A DNA stretch of 64,000 nt. It comes from an uncultured Clostridia bacterium. Its GTDB lineage: Bacteria; Bacillota; Clostridia; Christensenellales; UBA1242. The position numbers were made by a program, and so were the translations under genes. Below the pieces are notes generated by a model, which was given only the letters and a program-made list of their open reading frames with translations, was not told the DNA's origin and searched no databases. Of the stretch, positions 14,895 through 24,335 are shown piece by piece; position 1 is the stretch's first letter, and each line of letters begins with the position of its first letter. The stretch lies in assembly GCA_944377165.1 (NCBI GenBank), contig CALWEJ010000001.1, forward strand, positions 138,840 through 202,839, read 5' to 3'.

Positions 14895-17537
14895 TTACTT
14901 ACGTGGAAATTTAATATTAGCTTGAGCGGCGGCTAAACGGGCGATAGGCACGCGATATGGTGAGCAAGACACATAATCAAGTCCAATCTTATGACAGAAT
15001 TCGATTGATGATGGGTCTCCACCGTGTTCGCCACATATTCCGGCGTGAAGATTTGGTCTAGTAGATTTACCAAGCTTTATAGCCATTTCCATAAGTTTGC
15101 CAACACCTACTGTGTCAAGGCGCGCAAATGGGTCACTCTCATAAATCTTATTAGTATAGTATGAAGGTAAGAATTTACCTGCGTCATCACGGCTAAATCC
15201 AAATGTCATTTGTGTTAAGTCATTAGTACCAAAGCAGAAGAATTCAGCTTGTTTAGCAATCTCGTCAGCAGTTAATGCTGCACGTGGAATTTCTATCATA
15301 GTACCAACTTCGTATTTAACTTTTGATTTTGCTTCTTTGATTAACTTATCAGCAGTTTCTACGACGATTTTCTTAACGAATTCTAATTCCTTAACTTCGC
15401 CAACAAGCGGAATCATAATTTCAGGTTGAACATTCCAGTCAGGGTGTCTATTTTGTACGTCGATAGCTGCTTTAATTATTGCTTTAGTTTGCATTACAGC
15501 GATTTCAGGGTAAGTGACTGTTAATCTACATCCACGGTGTCCCATCATAGGGTTAAACTCGTGCAAATCTGCAATTATTTGCTTAATTTGAGCAACTGTT
15601 TTACCTTGAACTTTTGCAAGAACTGCAATATCTTCTTCAGTAGTAGGAACAAATTCGTGTAAAGGTGGGTCTAGGAAACGAATAGTGACAGGCATTCCTT
15701 TCATAGCTTCCATTAATCCTTCGAAATCTTTTTGTTGCATTGGTTCGATTTTATTTAATGCTACTTCTCTTTCTTCAAGAGTATCAGCGCATATCATTTC
15801 GCGGAATGCACCGATTCTATCTGGGTCAAAGAACATATGCTCTGTACGGCATAATCCTATACCTTGTGCACCTAACTCTATAGCACGTTTTGCATCAGTA
15901 GGAGTATCTGAATTTGTCCTTACGTCTAATGCTTTATATTTATCTGCAAGGCGCATAATTCTACCGAAATATCCGCTATTAGGGTCAGCAGGAACAGTCT
16001 TAATCTCGCAATTATAGATTTTACCTGTTGAACCATCAAGCGAAATTGCGTCGCCTTCGTGATATGTCTTACCTGCTAAAGTAAAGCACTTATTTTCTTC
16101 GTCCATTTTAATGTCGCCACAACCAGATACACAGCAAGTACCCATACCACGCGCAACAACGGCTGCGTGTGATGTTTGACCGCCACGAACAGTCAAAATA
16201 CCTTGTGCGTATTTCATACCCTCAATATCTTCAGGGCTAGTTTCAAGACGAACTAGAACGACTTTCTTACCTTTCTTACCTTCAACAACTGAGTCTTCAG
16301 CTGTGAAAACAATGCTACCAGTTGCAGCACCAGGGCTTGCTGGAATACCTTTACCTACCACATTGTTTTTATCTGCATTTTTCAATGATTCAACGTCGAA
16401 TGTTGGATGAAGTAGCATATCCAAAGATTTAGCATCAATTTGCATTAATGCTTCTTGTTCGCTAATCATTCCTTCATCTATAAGGTCGCAAGCAATTTTA
16501 ATAGCAGCGGCTGCTGTACGTTTACCATTACGTGTTTGAAGCATATAAAGTTTCTTATTCTCTATAGTGAACTCCATATCTTGCATATCACGATAATGTT
16601 TTTCTAGAATATTACAAATTTTATTAAATTGTTCATAAACTTCTGGCATAACTTCTGCCATTTTAGAAATAGGCATTGGAGTACGAACACCAGCAACAAC
16701 GTCTTCACCTTGCGCGTTTAATAGGAATTCTCCCATTAAGCCCTTTTCTCCAGTTGCTGGATTACGAGTAAATGCAACACCTGTACCGCTCGTTTCGCCC
16801 ATATTACCGAATACCATCATTTGAACATTAACTGCTGTACCCCAAGAATAAGGAATATCGTGGTCCATACGATAGATATTAGCACGTGGGTTATCCCAAG
16901 AACGGAACACTGCCTTAATTGCTTCAAATAATTGTTCTTTAGGGTCAGATGGGAAATCTTTACCTAATTGTTTTTTATACTCTGCTTTAAATTGATTAGC
17001 AAGCTCTTTTAAATCTTCTGCTGTCAATTCTACGTCGTATGTGACGCCTTTTTTCTCTTTCATTTGGTCAATAAGCTTTTCAAAGTACTTTTTGCCCACT
17101 TCCATTACGACGTCAGAGAACATTTGAATAAAACGGCGATAGCAGTCCCAAGCCCAACGTGGATTACCGCTCTTTTTTGCTAATGTTTCAACTACAGATT
17201 CATTTAGACCTAAGTTCAAAATTGTATCCATCATACCAGGCATACTAGCTCTAGCACCTGAACGAACAGACACTAAAAGTGGATTTTCTTTATCTCCAAA
17301 TTTCTTACCAGTAATTTTTTCCATTTTAGCAATATTTTCAATAATTTCTGCCTTAATAGAATCGTTGATTTGACGGCCATCTTCGTAGTATTGAGTACAA
17401 GCCTCAGTACTGATTGTAAAGCCTTGTGGTACAGGCAAACCAATCTTAGTCATTTCCGCTAAGTTAGCACCTTTACCGCCGAGAAGTTCACGCATATTTG
17501 CACTACCTTCACTAAATTGATAAACATATTTTTTCAT
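14895..17537 (-). CDS. ppdK: Pyruvate, phosphate dikinase
   Basis: 880 residues, full length. It interconverts pyruvate + ATP + Pi and phosphoenolpyruvate + AMP + PPi, typical of PPi-linked glycolysis in anaerobes. Visible order: N-terminal nucleotide-binding domain (GGKGANLAEM, SVRSGARASMPGMMDT), the phosphohistidine domain with the catalytic His in GGQTSHAAVVARG (about residue 455), and the C-terminal TIM barrel with CRTEHMFF, GHRGCRL, FGTNDLTQMTFG and the catalytic Cys in AGICGEHGGDP. GGGGAGAAG precedes the ATG. Transcribed alone, between two terminators. In B. subtilis the PPDK-regulator gene also lies between the era-recO cluster and dnaG-sigA. Confidence 0.98.
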   Translation of the reverse strand: MKKYVYQFSEGSANMRELLGGKGANLAEMTKIGLPVPQGFTISTEACTQYYEDGRQINDSIKAEIIENIAKMEKITGKKFGDKENPLLVSVRSGARASMPGMMDTILNLGLNESVVETLAKKSGNPRWAWDCYRRFIQMFSDVVMEVGKKYFEKLIDQMKEKKGVTYDVELTAEDLKELANQFKAEYKKQLGKDFPSDPKEQLFEAIKAVFRSWDNPRANIYRMDHDIPYSWGTAVNVQMMVFGNMGETSGTGVAFTRNPATGEKGLMGEFLLNAQGEDVVAGVRTPMPISKMAEVMPEVYEQFNKICNILEKHYRDMQDMEFTIENKKLYMLQTRNGKRTAAAAIKIACDLIDEGMISEQEALMQIDAKSLDMLLHPTFDVESLKNADKNNVVGKGIPASPGAATGSIVFTAEDSVVEGKKGKKVVLVRLETSPEDIEGMKYAQGILTVRGGQTSHAAVVARGMGTCCVSGCGDIKMDEENKCFTLAGKTYHEGDAISLDGSTGKIYNCEIKTVPADPNSGYFGRIMRLADKYKALDVRTNSDTPTDAKRAIELGAQGIGLCRTEHMFFDPDRIGAFREMICADTLEEREVALNKIEPMQQKDFEGLMEAMKGMPVTIRFLDPPLHEFVPTTEEDIAVLAKVQGKTVAQIKQIIADLHEFNPMMGHRGCRLTVTYPEIAVMQTKAIIKAAIDVQNRHPDWNVQPEIMIPLVGEVKELEFVKKIVVETADKLIKEAKSKVKYEVGTMIEIPRAALTADEIAKQAEFFCFGTNDLTQMTFGFSRDDAGKFLPSYYTNKIYESDPFARLDTVGVGKLMEMAIKLGKSTRPNLHAGICGEHGGDPSSIEFCHKIGLDYVSCSPYRVPIARLAAAQANIKFPRK

Positions 17538-17592
17538 AACTTCTCCCCTTTAAAAGAAATACATATAGAGTTTACAAAATGACAAGAAAAAA

Positions 17593-17610
17593 AGCAACTA
17601 ATTAATTGCT
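17593..17610 (-). terminator. Terminator after recO
   Basis: Minus strand AGCAAT, 6-base loop, GTTGCT, then TTTTTTT. A short stem with a long U-tract separates the yqfC-recO transcript from ppdK. Confidence 0.65.
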
Positions 17611-17781
17611 CTTTCTATAAAATAGACTATAATTTACATTCTTAACCATTACGTGTTATCTATTACTTATCTATTTAATATGTTTCTAAAATTTATATTT
17701 TGGTTTTTCGCTTGCATTGATGATTTATCATATTCAAACGATTAAATTTTTCACACTCAAAAAAATGATTATATTAACTGA

Positions 17782-18462
17782 TTAAATATATTGAAAAGAC
17801 TTAATATCTTCCCCCATTTTTATAAAAATTACGTTGTGCAATAACCTTAAAGCTTGTTTTAATACTCGCTCATCGATATCTATATTAGATTGACCAAATT
17901 TCGCGATATTATATAGGCACGAATAGACTTTCATATCTAGCGGTTGAGAAAATGTATCCTTTTTGTCAGTAAATTCTCCATTCATTTTATCAAAATAAAC
18001 TTGCTTTGAATTTAGAAAAGAAATCTCTACCCCATTAAATGATAAAAAATTTATTATAAAATCTATAGTTGCGACATAAGGATTTTTCGTTTCAATATTT
18101 TTAAGGGCATTGACTGTTAAAACAAACAACTCTTTTTCTACTTTAGACTCGGGCAAAATACTGTTTATTATATCTAGAACAATAAAGGCATTCATAGTAC
18201 GCGCGTAATCGCTCGTAATCTGAGGAAAAGCGTCAAGCATATATGCGGACGTAATTGTCCTTTTATTTGCTTTTATATTAATGTTAAATTCTGCTAAAAC
18301 AAACGGTTGTGCAACCGATTTTAATTTTGCTTTTTCGCGTTTTACTCCTACGAATTTCGCTAAAATTTTACCCTCTTCTAATGTAAAAATTGACGCGAGT
18401 TTATCCGCGTCTTTATAGTCAGTTAATTTTAGTACTATACCTTTAACTTTGATTTCATTCAT
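17782..18462 (-). CDS. recO: DNA repair protein RecO
   Basis: 226 residues, somewhat short for RecO. The N-terminal OB fold (KVKGIVLKLTDYKDADKLAS, then FTLEEGKILAKFVGVKREKAK) is typical; the helical C-terminal part is more diverged and lacks the four cysteines of the usual zinc finger, as in many zinc-less RecO proteins. RecO loads RecA onto SSB-covered single strands together with RecR. It is the last gene of yqfC-yqfD-ybeY/era-yqzL-recO, 18 bp after the YqzL-like gene, and a terminator lies downstream. Confidence 0.92.
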   Translation of the reverse strand: MNEIKVKGIVLKLTDYKDADKLASIFTLEEGKILAKFVGVKREKAKLKSVAQPFVLAEFNINIKANKRTITSAYMLDAFPQITSDYARTMNAFIVLDIINSILPESKVEKELFVLTVNALKNIETKNPYVATIDFIINFLSFNGVEISFLNSKQVYFDKMNGEFTDKKDTFSQPLDMKVYSCLYNIAKFGQSNIDIDERVLKQALRLLHNVIFIKMGEDIKSFQYI

Positions 18463-18480
18463 ATCTTTTGTTTTAGTATA

Positions 18481-18648
18481 TTAAAGCGATAATTCGTCCG
18501 TTTTCTCGTTGGCTAATAAAAGGAGCGGTTCATTTGTGCGTTCAATATGTTTCGATATGACATAAAAGATAGGATTACCAGTTTCGTATGCTAGCGCAAA
18601 ATAACTATTAATTAATGGTTTTAATTCGTCAACATTTTTCTTTTTCAT
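18481..18648 (-). CDS. Small YqzL-like protein between era and recO
   Basis: A 55-residue frame from the ATG at 18648, preceded by AAAAGGAGTGAAAT (good Shine-Dalgarno). The protein begins MKKKNVDELKPLINS and contains ALAYETGNPIFYVISKHIE, which resembles the F-x-x-TG-x-x-x-x-Y-L core of the YqzL family. YqzL also sits between era and recO in B. subtilis and has no known biochemical role. Position and this short match are the only evidence for the family; the reading frame itself is well supported by its ribosome binding site and tight spacing. Confidence 0.75.
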   Translation of the reverse strand: MKKKNVDELKPLINSYFALAYETGNPIFYVISKHIERTNEPLLLLANEKTDELSL

Positions 18649-18688
18649 ATTTCACTCCTTTTATTTATTCTATGTTTAGCATTTTAAA

Positions 18689-20053
18689 TTATTCATCAAT
18701 GGAAAATCCAAAATCTGAAATAGCCTTATCGTCATCTCTCCAATTTGGTTTTACTTTTACGAAAATTTGTAAATTAACTTTATTCTCTATTAATTTTTCT
18801 ATTGCTAATCGCGATTTTGTGGAAATTTCTTTAATTTTGCTACCGTTTTTACCTAAAATAATTGATTTATGATTTTCCCTTTCGCAATATAGTTCAGCAT
18901 AAATTTCAACCGGATTGGTACTTTCTTTATAATCGGTCACAACTACGTGAATTCCGTGCGGTATTTCGTCATCTAGAGCCATAAGAGCCTTTTCTCTAAT
19001 AATCTCGGCGCATATATGGCGCAAATCTTTATCTGTGTATTCATCAATAGGATAATATCGCATTTCGTGGTCATATTCTGGAAGATATTTCTTTATCATA
19101 TCCATAAGTACGTCACAATTCTTTCCTTTAAGCGCTGATATAGGCAAGATTTCATCTACTTTTGCTACTTCACTCAAATCCTTTAACTCTGGGTATAACT
19201 TTTCGTAGCTGACTTCGTCAATTTTATTAATTAGTAAAATCTTCTTTGCGCTCGAATTAATCTTTTTAATTAACTCATTATATTGTTTAACAAGCGGACG
19301 TTTAGCGCTAATCAACATTAAGATAATTTCTGTATCTAATGTCGCATTTTCTATCTGCTTATCCATTGCGTCATCAATTTTGTATTCGCGCTTATGATAG
19401 CCCGGAGTGTCTAAGAAAACAATTTGAGTATTCTCGTCATTATAAATTCCTACTATGTTTTCGCGCGTAGTTTGTGATTTTGGACTCACTATCGCAACTT
19501 TTTCTCCGACTAACTGATTGATAAGGGTACTCTTACCGACATTTGTGTCACCTATAATTGTCACAAAGCCAGACTTAAATAAAACTCTATCTATTTTAAG
19601 GTCGCGCATAATATTGTTTTGCATTTCTATCATTTGCTGTTCGTCTGCTTTTTCAATATGGTCATAACCTAATATGTGCAACATTCCGTGGCAAAATAGG
19701 AAACAAATTTCGCGTTTTAGGCTATGCCCGTACTCTTGTGCTTGCTCCTTTGCGCGCTCTAGGCATATATAAATATCACCGATAGTAAGTGTTTTTTCTT
19801 CTGGGTCGATATCTAATAAATAGTCGTTTAAATTAAGTTTTTCGCCCACTTTAATATTAATATATGGATAAGTTAAAACATCTGTCACTTTATCAATATT
19901 GCGTGTAGATTTATTTAGCGAACGAATTTCTTCTGCGCTTATGAAATTAAGATTTACGCATATTTCTTTAGGCAAAGAAAAACGTTTTACGATATAGTCA
20001 TAAACCGCATTTAATTCACTATTAAATAAGTTAGAATTATAAATTTTAAGCAT
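18689..20053 (-). CDS. YbeY-Era fusion: 16S rRNA-processing endonuclease joined to GTPase Era
   Basis: 454 residues, one uninterrupted frame. Residues 1 to about 153 are YbeY with the zinc-binding HGMLHILGYDH (H122, H126, H132) and the NKSTRNIDKVTDVL block. Residues from about 158 are Era: KSGFVTIIG, G1 GDTNVGKST (168-176), G3 DTPGYH, G4 NKID, G5 SALKG, and the C-terminal KH domain with GKNGSKIKE. Both act in 16S rRNA 3'-end maturation. The fusion point uses Era's usual first residues. The methionine at residue 149 has no Shine-Dalgarno, so separate Era synthesis is unlikely. It overlaps yqfD by 8 nt. phoH, dgkA and cdd, which often lie here, are absent. Confidence 0.95.
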   Translation of the reverse strand: MLKIYNSNLFNSELNAVYDYIVKRFSLPKEICVNLNFISAEEIRSLNKSTRNIDKVTDVLTYPYINIKVGEKLNLNDYLLDIDPEEKTLTIGDIYICLERAKEQAQEYGHSLKREICFLFCHGMLHILGYDHIEKADEQQMIEMQNNIMRDLKIDRVLFKSGFVTIIGDTNVGKSTLINQLVGEKVAIVSPKSQTTRENIVGIYNDENTQIVFLDTPGYHKREYKIDDAMDKQIENATLDTEIILMLISAKRPLVKQYNELIKKINSSAKKILLINKIDEVSYEKLYPELKDLSEVAKVDEILPISALKGKNCDVLMDMIKKYLPEYDHEMRYYPIDEYTDKDLRHICAEIIREKALMALDDEIPHGIHVVVTDYKESTNPVEIYAELYCERENHKSIILGKNGSKIKEISTKSRLAIEKLIENKVNLQIFVKVKPNWRDDDKAISDFGFSIDE

Positions 20054-21137
20054 TAATTACACCATGCACTTTGATAGTTGTCGTCGCATACATTGTATCT
20101 TCTATTATGGTTGTTTCTGTCGTTTGTGACAAAATTTCAACATTTTTAGGTAAGTCAACATATGCTCGCGCTTCGCTAGCCTTAACAAGTTCATCACGTT
20201 CACTTTCGAAATTATGATTGACTATGGTATAGTCAAGTTCATAAAAACAAAGTACGTCTCGACTAAGGAGCAACAAATCGCTTATACTTTCATTATACAC
20301 TTCAATCTCAAAAAGCGCAAACGAATTTTTGTTTTTGCCATAAAAAAGGTGATGATTAAAAATTTTATAATCATAGCATATTGTTTTTCTACCTGTACGC
20401 TTAAGTTTAGTCTCCTCTCTTTCTAGGCTTAAACTAGATATTACTAATATATCTGCATAAATTTCCGCCATAGGTTTTACAGGTATTTTAGTATTTGTAT
20501 TATCTAAATTAAACGGTAGGACTAAAATTTCTCCAACATTAACATAGTCGCCTACTTTTACGTTTAAAGTCCCTGTCACTAAATTAATATCAGTTATAAT
20601 TCCATTGTATTTTGCGACTATCGGTTCGTACTCCCCTGCGTTATAAACTAACTTTTCGCTGATATTGATAATAATTGCAGTACCTTCTTTAATCACAGAA
20701 ACTTGCGCTATTCTATCGTAATTTTTTAGTAAAATTTTTTCAATATCTTCGCTTGAACATAAATTAATTTTACCCACCTTTACGCCGTTATTATAAAGGA
20801 CAGATAATACTTCGCCTTCGGACAATTCTTCAGTACCATAAACTCTAATTTGCCACGTGTATGCGCTAGCAAAAATGAAGAATATGCTTCCAAAAAATAT
20901 AGCAATAATTAGCCCTAGATTCATAAGTAAAATTTTAGGGAACTTTCGTTTTAGCGATAATGTAGTAGTAGATTTATAATTATTAATATATTTCTTTACT
21001 TTCTTTTCGTCCGAATCCGCGACCTCAAAAATTATATGATTATGTTCTGGACGACATAGATTGTACAAAGTCACTTTCTTTGAATATAGAGTTTTAAGTA
21101 GATTGTCAATATTGTAGCCTTTTAAATCAAATTTCAT
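20046..21137 (-). CDS. yqfD: Sporulation-associated membrane protein YqfD
   Basis: 363 residues. The N-terminal cytoplasmic part is followed by one membrane helix (about 66-90, ILLMNLGLIIAIFFGSIFFI) and a large outer domain with WQIRVYGTEELSEGEVL, as in the YqfD/SpoIV-like family. The family is tied to sporulation in Bacillota, though its biochemical role is unclear. It overlaps yqfC by 4 nt and the ybeY-era fusion by 8 nt, indicating tight translational coupling. The presence of yqfC and yqfD together suggests a sporulating ancestor or species. Confidence 0.88.
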   Translation of the reverse strand: MKFDLKGYNIDNLLKTLYSKKVTLYNLCRPEHNHIIFEVADSDEKKVKKYINNYKSTTTLSLKRKFPKILLMNLGLIIAIFFGSIFFIFASAYTWQIRVYGTEELSEGEVLSVLYNNGVKVGKINLCSSEDIEKILLKNYDRIAQVSVIKEGTAIIINISEKLVYNAGEYEPIVAKYNGIITDINLVTGTLNVKVGDYVNVGEILVLPFNLDNTNTKIPVKPMAEIYADILVISSLSLEREETKLKRTGRKTICYDYKIFNHHLFYGKNKNSFALFEIEVYNESISDLLLLSRDVLCFYELDYTIVNHNFESERDELVKASEARAYVDLPKNVEILSQTTETTIIEDTMYATTTIKVHGVINA

Positions 21138-21388
21138 TTAACCCCTACCGTGATAATCCCGCCTGTAATTACTGCACTATTTTTATCTAGATATTTGATT
21201 GATAGTTGTTTACCTATTATACTTAACGAACTTTCTTTTAACTGAAACTGCATCTCATCTATACTTAAAAAAATGACCGATTTTATTCCTTCGATATAAA
21301 CACTTTTACCGCCTAAATTAACTATGCGATAATTGTAAGACGTGCCTACGCTCTGCATTAACTTTTCAATTTCGTCCAACATACTCAT
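21134..21388 (-). CDS. yqfC: Sporulation-associated protein YqfC
   Basis: 84 residues, usual size for YqfC. The pattern NYRIVNLGGKSVYIEGIKSVI, then LSIDEMQFQLKESSLSIIGKQL matches the family, a single small beta-rich domain of unknown biochemistry expressed with yqfD in spore formers. It is the first gene of the yqfC-yqfD-ybeY/era-yqzL-recO run. No strong Shine-Dalgarno precedes the start; an AT-rich stretch with -10-like TATATT lies close upstream. Confidence 0.85.
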   Translation of the reverse strand: MSMLDEIEKLMQSVGTSYNYRIVNLGGKSVYIEGIKSVIFLSIDEMQFQLKESSLSIIGKQLSIKYLDKNSAVITGGIITVGVK

Positions 21389-21662
21389 ATTAAAATATAT
21401 GATTAAAATTCAGATAATATGATGACGAAAGTTCTATTCGATTTATTAATAAAAATACGTTTTTAATAACAAACTAAAAAATAATATAGAATTTTATATT
21501 CTAATAAAATTCATTTATAGATTATAAAAATTTATTAAGTTAAGAATTTAAAAATCATCGAATTGATGTTTAATTGTGCATAAGTAAAAAATAAAAAGCA
21601 CACTAAGTCTCTTTAGATGTTAACAAATTAAAGCTATACTATTAAAGTGTTTTGTTATAACT

Positions 21663-23243
21663 TTATTTTTTCATTTGGGTTTCTACGTAAGTGTCGTAGT
21701 CAATTTCTTTATCATATTCAAGGGTTGAATTTATGCGGATAATTCTATTTGCAACTGTCGAGATTATTTCTTCGTCGTGTGTCGCAAATATCATACAACC
21801 CTCAAACCTTTCCATTCCTTTATTTAATGCAGTTATTGATTCAAGGTCTAAGTGGTTAGTAGGTTCATCGAGAAGTAAGAAATTCCCTGACTGCAACATC
21901 ATACGCGCTAACATACAGCGAACTTTCTCTCCACCTGAAATGACTTTTGCCTTTTTGTCCGCTTCTTCCCCACTGAATAGCATACGACCTAACCAACTAC
22001 GAAGGAATGTTTCGTCATTTTCTTTCGTGAACTGACCTATCCATTGAACGAGCGACAAATCACAATTTTCGAAATATTCGTTATTGTTCTGTGGCAAGTA
22101 AGTCGCGGTTATAGTTTTACCCCATTTAACTTCGCCTTTATAATCTGTGTCTTTGCCCGCTAGGATTTCGAATAGTGCCGTGACGACATTACTATTATCG
22201 GACATAATCGCAATTTTATTATCTGGGCGAACTGTAAATGAAACGTTTTCGAAAAGTCCTTTCTTAGTTAAATTCTTAACGAACAAGATATCATTACCTA
22301 TACGTTGTTCAAATTTAAAATCAATATAAGGATATTTCCTACTAGACGGTTTAATGTCTTCGATTGTTAGGCGCTCAAGTTCTTTCTTTCTACTTGTCGC
22401 TTGCTTTGATTTAGAAGCATTAGCTGAGAATCGCGCAATAAATTCTTGCAATTCCTTTGCTCTTTGTTCTGCCTTTTTATTTTGGTCTTTTTGCTGTTTA
22501 AGTGCTAACTGACTTGTTTCGTACCAAAAATCGTAATTACCTAAATACAAATTGATTTTATTATAGTCAATATCGCAAATATGTGTACATATCTTATTTA
22601 GGAAATGTCTATTATGGCTGACAACGATTATTGTATTTTCGAAATTTAAAATAAAATCTTCCAACCAACGAATTGTCTTAACGTCAAGGTTGTTAGTAGG
22701 TTCGTCTAGTATTAAGTTGTCTGGGTTAGAGAAAAGTGCTTGTGCAAGCAATACTTTAACTTTAATTTTACTATCCACGTTCGCCATTAACTCATTATGG
22801 AGTTCTTTAGGAATATCGAGTGAGTTCAAAAGATTTTCTGCTTCGCTCTCTGCGTCCCAACCGTTTAATTCCATAAATTCGGACTCGAGTTCGCCTAATT
22901 TTATGCCATCTTCTTCGGTGAAATCTGCCTTTTGATAGTACATTTCTTTTTCGTCCATAATCTCGACTAAACGTTTATGCCCCATAAGGACAGTACGAAG
23001 CACTGTATATTCGTTATATTTCTCTTGGTTTTGCTCTAAAACGGACAATCGCTCTTTAGGTGGTATTATCACTTCACCCTTATTGGGTTCTAGTTCGCCT
23101 GAAAGTACTTTCATAAAAGTTGATTTCCCTGCACCATTAGCACCAATTACACCGTAGCAATTACCTTTTGTAAACTTTAAATTTACATCTTCAAATAATT
23201 TTCTGCTACCGAATTGTACCGCTACATTACTGACTGTTATCAT
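21663..23243 (-). CDS. ABC-F ATPase, YbiT/YkpA subfamily
   Basis: 526 residues, two ABC domains and no membrane segments, so a ribosome-associated ABC-F protein rather than a transporter. Domain 1 has an intact Walker A GANGAGKST and Walker B ILDEPTNNLD, with a signature that has lost the LSGG residues. A charged linker (KKAEQRAKELQEF, SKSKQATSRKKELERL) follows. Domain 2 keeps the signature VISGGEKVR and LLLDEPTNHLD but its Walker A reads SDNSNVVT, without the lysine. A degenerate second Walker A is known in YkpA-type members; here it is extreme. It overlaps the PAP2 gene by 4 nt. Confidence 0.93.
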   Translation of the reverse strand: MITVSNVAVQFGSRKLFEDVNLKFTKGNCYGVIGANGAGKSTFMKVLSGELEPNKGEVIIPPKERLSVLEQNQEKYNEYTVLRTVLMGHKRLVEIMDEKEMYYQKADFTEEDGIKLGELESEFMELNGWDAESEAENLLNSLDIPKELHNELMANVDSKIKVKVLLAQALFSNPDNLILDEPTNNLDVKTIRWLEDFILNFENTIIVVSHNRHFLNKICTHICDIDYNKINLYLGNYDFWYETSQLALKQQKDQNKKAEQRAKELQEFIARFSANASKSKQATSRKKELERLTIEDIKPSSRKYPYIDFKFEQRIGNDILFVKNLTKKGLFENVSFTVRPDNKIAIMSDNSNVVTALFEILAGKDTDYKGEVKWGKTITATYLPQNNNEYFENCDLSLVQWIGQFTKENDETFLRSWLGRMLFSGEEADKKAKVISGGEKVRCMLARMMLQSGNFLLLDEPTNHLDLESITALNKGMERFEGCMIFATHDEEIISTVANRIIRINSTLEYDKEIDYDTYVETQMKK

Positions 23244-23938
23244 AAATTCTCCTTACTAACACTTGATTTTGCTTCTTTCTCTGTGGTCGCCTGATTTTTT
23301 AGTTTCTTTCTATGATGATATATTATTCGCACGACTATCATCATTGCGAGCGTGAACGTAGCACCTAACAACCAACCTGCTAAAACGTCACTAAAATAAT
23401 GAACACCTAAATATACTCTACTAAGTCCAATTAATAAAATTAGAATAGATAAAATTGATGTCATTGTAATTTTAAAGGCAAGATTTTTACTATACTTAAT
23501 TACAAAATAGATTATCAAGCCAAATACTGCCATTGAGAGCATTGAATGTCCAGACGGAAAACTATACCCCATTTCGCTAATTAATGCTACGTCTAATGGT
23601 CTATCGCGTCTAATTATATATTTTACAACAGTATTGACCGCTCCTGCACCGATTAAGCAAATTATACCTATAAATCCATAATATTTCTTACGCGTAATCA
23701 TAAATAGAAGTATAACAACAAGAATTAAGAAATAAACTGAACCTGCGTGTGTTATAATCTTAAAAAAGCCTGTCCAAAAACTATTGCGACCATTATAGAA
23801 AATTTCATTAAGATTATCAATTTTAAATTCGTGACCGCACGCGACTAAAATAAGCATAGTTAAAAAAGACAATGCTAAAACTACACAAACGCAAATCGCA
23901 ATTATAAGTTTAATACGTTTTTCTTTACTCATAGGCAT
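23240..23938 (-). CDS. PAP2-family membrane phosphatase
   Basis: 232 residues with about six membrane helices. The three PAP2 phosphatase motifs are present in order: KYIIRRDRP (about 108-116), PSGHS (about 128-132) and SRVYLGVHYFSDVLAGW (about 167-183). Such enzymes remove phosphate from undecaprenyl pyrophosphate or phosphatidic-acid-type lipids at the outer membrane face. The exact substrate cannot be read. It is followed directly, with a 4-nt overlap, by the ABC-F gene. Confidence 0.92.
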   Translation of the reverse strand: MPMSKEKRIKLIIAICVCVVLALSFLTMLILVACGHEFKIDNLNEIFYNGRNSFWTGFFKIITHAGSVYFLILVVILLFMITRKKYYGFIGIICLIGAGAVNTVVKYIIRRDRPLDVALISEMGYSFPSGHSMLSMAVFGLIIYFVIKYSKNLAFKITMTSILSILILLIGLSRVYLGVHYFSDVLAGWLLGATFTLAMMIVVRIIYHHRKKLKNQATTEKEAKSSVSKENL

Positions 23939-23972
23939 AATTATACACTATTTTTAATCTTTTGTAAATAAA

Positions 23973-23991
23973 AAAGGGCAATAAACCCTTT
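23973..23991 (-). terminator. Terminator of the 75-residue protein gene
   Basis: Minus strand AAAGGG, loop, CCCTTTTTTA: a short stem with U-tract right after the stop at 23995. Confidence 0.7.
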
Positions 23992-23994
23992 AAT

Positions 23995-24222
23995 CTAAAT
24001 ATTTAAACTTGCATTATTTCTATCAACTTCGATAGCATTTAGATTATTGTTAATTTCTACTTGACCCTTCCTTGTTGAAATTATTGTTTGCTCTTGAATT
24101 GCTTTCTTAGGTTTGGACAAAAATGCAGTTGTTCGTGAATAAGACTTAATCTTCTTTTCTATTAGACTATCCGTTTTATTACTCTCTAATTTACTATCAT
24201 TTAATTGGCTATATTTTATCAT
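23995..24222 (-). CDS. Small basic protein of unknown function
   Basis: 75 residues, polar and basic (SYSRTTAFLSKPKKAIQEQT in the middle). No membrane segment, cysteine or recognised motif. GAGGAGAG precedes the ATG and a terminator follows the stop, so this is a real, separately transcribed gene. Nothing in the neighbourhood (PAP2 phosphatase behind, nrdR in front) points to a role. Confidence 0.7.
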   Translation of the reverse strand: MIKYSQLNDSKLESNKTDSLIEKKIKSYSRTTAFLSKPKKAIQEQTIISTRKGQVEINNNLNAIEVDRNNASLNI

Positions 24223-24307
24223 ACTCTCCTCTAATTGTTATTGTATCTAATTATATGTTATTAATGCTATATTACTTTATGCATTTAATTTTGTCAATAG
24301 ATAAAAA

Positions 24308-24333
24308 AGTGGCATTACCACTTCATTGCCACT
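24308..24333 (-). terminator. Terminator of nrdR
   Basis: AGTGGCA (24308-24314) and TGCCACT (24327-24333) form a perfect 7-bp stem, followed on the minus strand by TTTTTT. Confidence 0.85.
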
Positions 24334-24335
24334 AA

